A DNA stretch of 64,000 nucleotides from Methylobacterium soli. GTDB lineage: Bacteria; Pseudomonadota; Alphaproteobacteria; Rhizobiales; Beijerinckiaceae. The position numbers were made by a program, and so were the translations under genes. Every line of letters begins with the position of its first letter. Within the stretch, counting starts at the first letter, position 1. The stretch spans positions 31,110 through 95,109 of the forward strand of contig NZ_VZZK01000027.1 in assembly GCF_008806385.1 (NCBI RefSeq), in the 5' to 3' direction. Below the pieces are notes generated by a model. That model was not told the origin of the DNA, did not search any database, and was given only the letters and a program-made list of their open reading frames with translations. Shown in pieces: positions 60,898-64,000 of the stretch.

Positions 60898-61950
60898 TCA
60901 GCGCAAATTCGGAAACACCGGCTCCGCCCGCGGCTCGAGCCAGCGCGCGATCTCGGCCGGATCGACCGCCTCGAGTGTCGCGGGGCGCCAGCGCGGCCGG
61001 CGATCCTTGTCGATCACCGCCGCCCGAATGCCCTCGCGGAAATCGCCCTCGGCGAGGAGGGCCAGGGCGGCGTGGAACTCGCGCTCGAGGGCCGCCTCCA
61101 GCGAGGCGGCGCCGCGCCCACGCCGCAGCAGGCAGAGGGTGAGGACGAGGCTTGCCGGCGCCTTGGCCTGGAGCGTCGCCAGAATGCGCGCGGCGAAGTC
61201 CGAGCCGTCCGCCTGCAGCGCGGCCAGGATCTCATCCACCATGTCGTAGGCGAAGCAGCGGTCGATCACGTCCCGGACCTCTGCCAGGGGGGCGGGTCCC
61301 GGATCCTGCGCATGAGCCTCGATCGCGGCGCGCACGCCGTTCTGCCCGGCCTCCGGCGGCAGCGCCGCCAGCGCTCGGATCAGGTCCGGCAGGCGCGCGC
61401 TCGGGACCATCGCGTCGGCCAGTCCCGCGAAGATGGCGTCGGCGGCGCCGACCGCCTCGCCGGTCAGGCCGAGATAAGTGCCGATCTCGCCGGGCGCCCG
61501 GGGCAGTAGCCAGGTCGCGCCGACATCGGGCAGGAAGCCGATGCCGGTCTCGGGGGTGGCGATGCGCGAGCGCTCGGTGACGACGCGGTGGCGGGCATGG
61601 GCCGAGACGCCGACGCCGCCCCCCATGGTGATGCCGTCCATCAGGGCCACGAAGGGCTTCCGGTAACCTGCGATCCGGGCGTCGAGCCGGTACTCGTCGC
61701 GCCAGAACGACTCGGCGAAGCCCGTGCCCTCGCTCTCGTAGAGGGAGCGCAGGTCGCCGCCGGCGCAGAGGCCCCGCTCTCCCTCCCCGCTCAGCAGCAC
61801 GGCCCCGATGGCGGGATCGGCGGCGAAGCGATCGAGGGCGGAATCGATGTCCCCGATCATCGCGTGCGTCAGCGCGTTCAGCGCCTTCGGCCGGTCGAGG
61901 CGGATGCGCCCGAGGCTGCCCGTCACCTCGACGATGACGTCGCTGCCCAT
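60898..61950 (-). CDS. 3-hydroxyisobutyryl-CoA hydrolase
   Basis: Crotonase-superfamily thioesterase of 350 residues. It is longer than enoyl-CoA hydratase and has the HIBCH features GLCAGGDLRSLYE, MDGITMGGGVGVSAHARHRV and TPETGIGFLPDVGATWLLPR. It releases 3-hydroxyisobutyrate, the MmsB substrate. Start ATG 61950 overlaps the stop of the acyl-CoA dehydrogenase gene (TGATG). A 189-bp gap separates it from mmsB. Confidence 0.92.
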   Translation of the reverse strand: MGSDVIVEVTGSLGRIRLDRPKALNALTHAMIGDIDSALDRFAADPAIGAVLLSGEGERGLCAGGDLRSLYESEGTGFAESFWRDEYRLDARIAGYRKPFVALMDGITMGGGVGVSAHARHRVVTERSRIATPETGIGFLPDVGATWLLPRAPGEIGTYLGLTGEAVGAADAIFAGLADAMVPSARLPDLIRALAALPPEAGQNGVRAAIEAHAQDPGPAPLAEVRDVIDRCFAYDMVDEILAALQADGSDFAARILATLQAKAPASLVLTLCLLRRGRGAASLEAALEREFHAALALLAEGDFREGIRAAVIDKDRRPRWRPATLEAVDPAEIARWLEPRAEPVFPNLR

Positions 61951-63092
61951 CAGCGCCCCCCGAGCAGCGCGCGGGCGATGATCACCCGCATGATCTCGTT
62001 CGATCCTTCGAGGATCTGATGTACGCGCAGGTCGCGCACGATCTTCTCGATGCCGTAATCGGCGAGATAGCCGTAGCCGCCGTGAAGCTGCAGCGCCTCG
62101 TTCGCCACCGTGAAGGCCGCGTCGGTGACGAAGCGCTTGGCCATGGCGCTGAGGCGCATCATCTCGGGGGACTTGGCATCGAGCGCCGAGGCGGCGCGCC
62201 ACAGGAAGGTCCGGGCGACCTCGACCTCGGTCGCCATGTCGGCGAGGCGGAACTGCAGGGCCTGAAGGTCGCTGAGGCGCTGCCCGAAGGCGCGGCGCTC
62301 GCTTATGTAGGCGATCGTCTTGTCGAGGGCCGCCTGCGCCCCGCCGAGCGAGCAGGCCGCGATGTTGAGGCGCCCGCCGTCGAGCCCCGCCATGGCGTAG
62401 CGGAAGCCCTCGCCCTCCGGGCCGAGGCGGTTCTCCACCGGCACGCGGGCGTCGTTGAAGATCACCGCGCGGGTGGGCTGGGCGTTCCAGCCCATCTTGT
62501 GCTCGTTGGCGCCGAAGGAGAGGCCCGGCGTGTCCTTGGGCACGACGAGGGCGGAGATGCCGCGGGGACCCTCGCCGCCGGTGCGGACCATGCAGACGTA
62601 GAGGTCGCTCGCGCCGGCGCCCGAGATGAACTGCTTCTCGCCGTTGAGCACGTAATGGTCGCCCCGGCGCTCGGCCCGCGTTCGGAGCGAGGCGGCGTCC
62701 GAGCCGGAGGCGGCCTCGGTGAGGCAGTAGCTCGCGATTCGGTCCATGCTCATCAGGCCGGGAAGCCAGCGGCGACGCTGCTCGGCGTCACCGTAGGTGT
62801 CGATCATCCAGGCGCACATGTTGTGGATCGACAGGAAGGCCGTCACGGTCGGGCAGCCCGTGGCCAGAGCCTCGAAGATCAGGACGGCGTCGAGGCGGGT
62901 CAGCCCCGAGCCGCCATGCTCCTCGCCCACGTAGATACCCGCCATGCCGAGCCCGGCGGCCTTGCGCAGGGTCTCGACCGGGAAGTGGCGCTCCCGGTCC
63001 CACGCGATCGCACGCGGAGCCAACTCCTCCGCCGCGAACGCCGCCGCCATGGCGCGGATCGCGGCCCTGTCCTCGTCGAGCGCGTGATCCAT
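61950..63092 (-). CDS. Isobutyryl-CoA dehydrogenase-type acyl-CoA dehydrogenase
   Basis: Flavin enzyme of 380 residues. Signatures: YCLTEAASGSDAASLRTRAE (FAD loop), GEKQFISGAG, WNAQPTRAVIF and the C-terminal QLHGGYGYLADYGIEKIVRD followed by QILEGSNEIMR, with the catalytic Glu. The neighbours (HIBCH, MmsB, MmsA) point to isobutyryl-CoA, giving methacrylyl-CoA. Related ACAD8-type proteins are the nearest family. It overlaps the hydrolase gene by one base and lies 22 bp after mmsA. Confidence 0.93.
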   Translation of the reverse strand: MDHALDEDRAAIRAMAAAFAAEELAPRAIAWDRERHFPVETLRKAAGLGMAGIYVGEEHGGSGLTRLDAVLIFEALATGCPTVTAFLSIHNMCAWMIDTYGDAEQRRRWLPGLMSMDRIASYCLTEAASGSDAASLRTRAERRGDHYVLNGEKQFISGAGASDLYVCMVRTGGEGPRGISALVVPKDTPGLSFGANEHKMGWNAQPTRAVIFNDARVPVENRLGPEGEGFRYAMAGLDGGRLNIAACSLGGAQAALDKTIAYISERRAFGQRLSDLQALQFRLADMATEVEVARTFLWRAASALDAKSPEMMRLSAMAKRFVTDAAFTVANEALQLHGGYGYLADYGIEKIVRDLRVHQILEGSNEIMRVIIARALLGGR

Positions 63093-63114
63093 GGTCGGTC
63101 TCCCGCGTTGGGCC

Positions 63115-64000
63115 TCAGCGCATGGTCGGGATCGAGAACTCGGCGCCGCTCTTGATGCCGGACGGCCAGCGCGAGGTCACGGTCTTGGTCTTGGTGTAGA
63201 AGCGGATCGCGTCCGGCCCGTGCTGATTGAGGTCGCCGAAACCCGAGCGCTTCCAACCGCCGAAGGTGTGGTAGGCGATCGGCACCGGGATCGGCACGTT
63301 GACGCCGACCATCCCGACATTGACGCGCGCGGTGAAGTCGCGCGCCGCGTCGCCGTCCTGGGTGAAGATCGCGACGCCGTTGCCGTATTGGTGGGTCGAG
63401 GGCAGCGCCAGGGCCTCCTCGTAATCCTTGGCCCGCACCACCGAGAGCACGGGGCCGAAGATCTCCTCCTTGTAGATCGTCATGTCCGGGCGGACGCGGT
63501 CGAACAGCGAGCCCCCCATGTAGAAGCCGTTCTCGTAGCCCTGGAGCTTGAAGTCGCGCCCGTCGACGGCCAGTTCCGCGCCCTCGCGCAGCCCCGTGTC
63601 GATGTAGCCGCGCACGCGCTCCACCGCCTCGCGCGTGACGAGGGGCCCGTAATCGGCCGACCCGTCATGCGAGGGGCCGATCTTGAGGGACTCGACCCGC
63701 GGGATCAGGCGCTCCATCAGCCGGTCGGCGGTGGCCTCGCCCACCGGCACCGCCACCGAGATCGCCATGCAGCGCTCGCCGGCCGAGCCGTAGCCGGCGC
63801 CGATCAGGGCATCGACCGCCTGGCCCATATCGGCATCCGGCATCACGATCATGTGGTTCTTGGCGCCGCCGAAGCACTGGGCGCGCTTCCCCGTCTGCGC
63901 CGAGCGCACGTAGATGTACTCGGCGATGTTGGACGAGCCGACGAAGCCCACCGCGCGGATGTCCTCGTCGTCGAGGATCGCGTCGACGGCCTCCTTGTCG
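63115..64000 (-). CDS. mmsA: Methylmalonate-semialdehyde dehydrogenase, N-terminus outside the window
   Basis: CoA-acylating aldehyde dehydrogenase; only the C-terminal about 295 residues lie in the window. Seen are the glycine motif GFVGSSNIAEYIY, the nucleophilic Cys in GSAGERCMAISVAV, IYKEEIFGPVLSVVRA and PIAYHTFGGWKRSGFGD. It converts methylmalonate semialdehyde to propionyl-CoA and closes the valine pathway. The frame runs through the window edge. It is the first gene seen of the valine operon. Confidence 0.95.
   Translation of the reverse strand, partial: DKEAVDAILDDEDIRAVGFVGSSNIAEYIYVRSAQTGKRAQCFGGAKNHMIVMPDADMGQAVDALIGAGYGSAGERCMAISVAVPVGEATADRLMERLIPRVESLKIGPSHDGSADYGPLVTREAVERVRGYIDTGLREGAELAVDGRDFKLQGYENGFYMGGSLFDRVRPDMTIYKEEIFGPVLSVVRAKDYEEALALPSTHQYGNGVAIFTQDGDAARDFTARVNVGMVGVNVPIPVPIAYHTFGGWKRSGFGDLNQHGPDAIRFYTKTKTVTSRWPSGIKSGAEFSIPTMR

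Noticed and set aside
1..64000. CRISPR array, rRNA or tRNA genes
   Set aside because: No regularly spaced repeats and no rRNA or foldable tRNA sequence were noticed; a covariance-model scan would be needed to exclude tRNAs fully.

Overview
The window looks like part of a high-GC alphaproteobacterial genome, most likely Methylobacterium or Methylorubrum. The pointers are a formaldehyde-activating-enzyme paralogue, an EcfG-type stress sigma factor, a LuxI/LuxR pair, several small Rhizobiales-type envelope proteins, and a full valine/isoleucine catabolic cassette. The genus is an inference from gene content; no rRNA or tRNA gene was seen. The left half (about 1-32.5 kb) has an accessory character: a transposon core, degenerate paralogues, gene remnants and lower-GC gaps. 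The right half (about 33-64 kb) looks more like stable chromosome.

Left half. 1-5.1 kb holds a tniA/tniB/tniQ (TnsB/TnsC/TnsD-like) transposition cassette cut by the window edge. 5.1-6.4 kb holds a small hypothetical gene and a ParA-fold-like protein without the P-loop lysine. 6.7-12.7 kb is a minus-strand signalling block: an ArsR-type regulator, a membrane hybrid histidine kinase, and a very large LOV/PAS/GAF hybrid kinase that should sense blue light. 13-17 kb is a LysR regulator divergent from three oxidoreductase genes, next to the relic tail of a second LysR gene. 18-24.3 kb carries an outer-membrane SphA/MetA-type protein, a NarL-type response regulator, a secreted Gly/Arg-rich protein, aquaporin Z, a Tat-exported arylsulfatase and an exported HAD phosphatase. 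25-32.5 kb is the most unusual part: a second P-loop-deficient ParA-like protein, a calcineurin-type metallophosphoesterase, a frameshifted paralogue that has lost its metal ligands, a small unknown protein, a soluble AAA+/M41 (FtsH-like) zinc protease, a PolB-like 3'-5' exonuclease, and a one-domain HTH protein preceded by paired long palindromes.

Right half. 33-35 kb has CsbD and a three-gene envelope/stress operon. 35.7-39.1 kb has a formylglycine-generating enzyme (which could mature the arylsulfatase 13 kb away), YihY and an MTH1187-type thiamine-binding protein. 39.4-42 kb is a luxR-luxI quorum-sensing locus with small satellite genes. 42.4-43.1 kb encodes an EcfG-type sigma factor whose N-terminus looks like a fused NepR anti-sigma segment. 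43-49.6 kb has an aldo/keto reductase, a TVP38/phospholipase D/EEP triad, a methyltransferase, the Fae paralogue and a response-regulator-like protein lacking its phosphoacceptor Asp.

50.2-64 kb is one functional theme: a Liv-type ABC transporter (livG, livF, livK, livH, livM) running into an HSD10-like dehydrogenase and a thiolase. Opposite lie an acyl-CoA synthetase and a tightly coupled minus-strand operon mmsA - isobutyryl-CoA dehydrogenase - 3-hydroxyisobutyryl-CoA hydrolase - mmsB - enoyl-CoA hydratase. Together these cover uptake and beta-oxidation-like breakdown of branched-chain amino acids.
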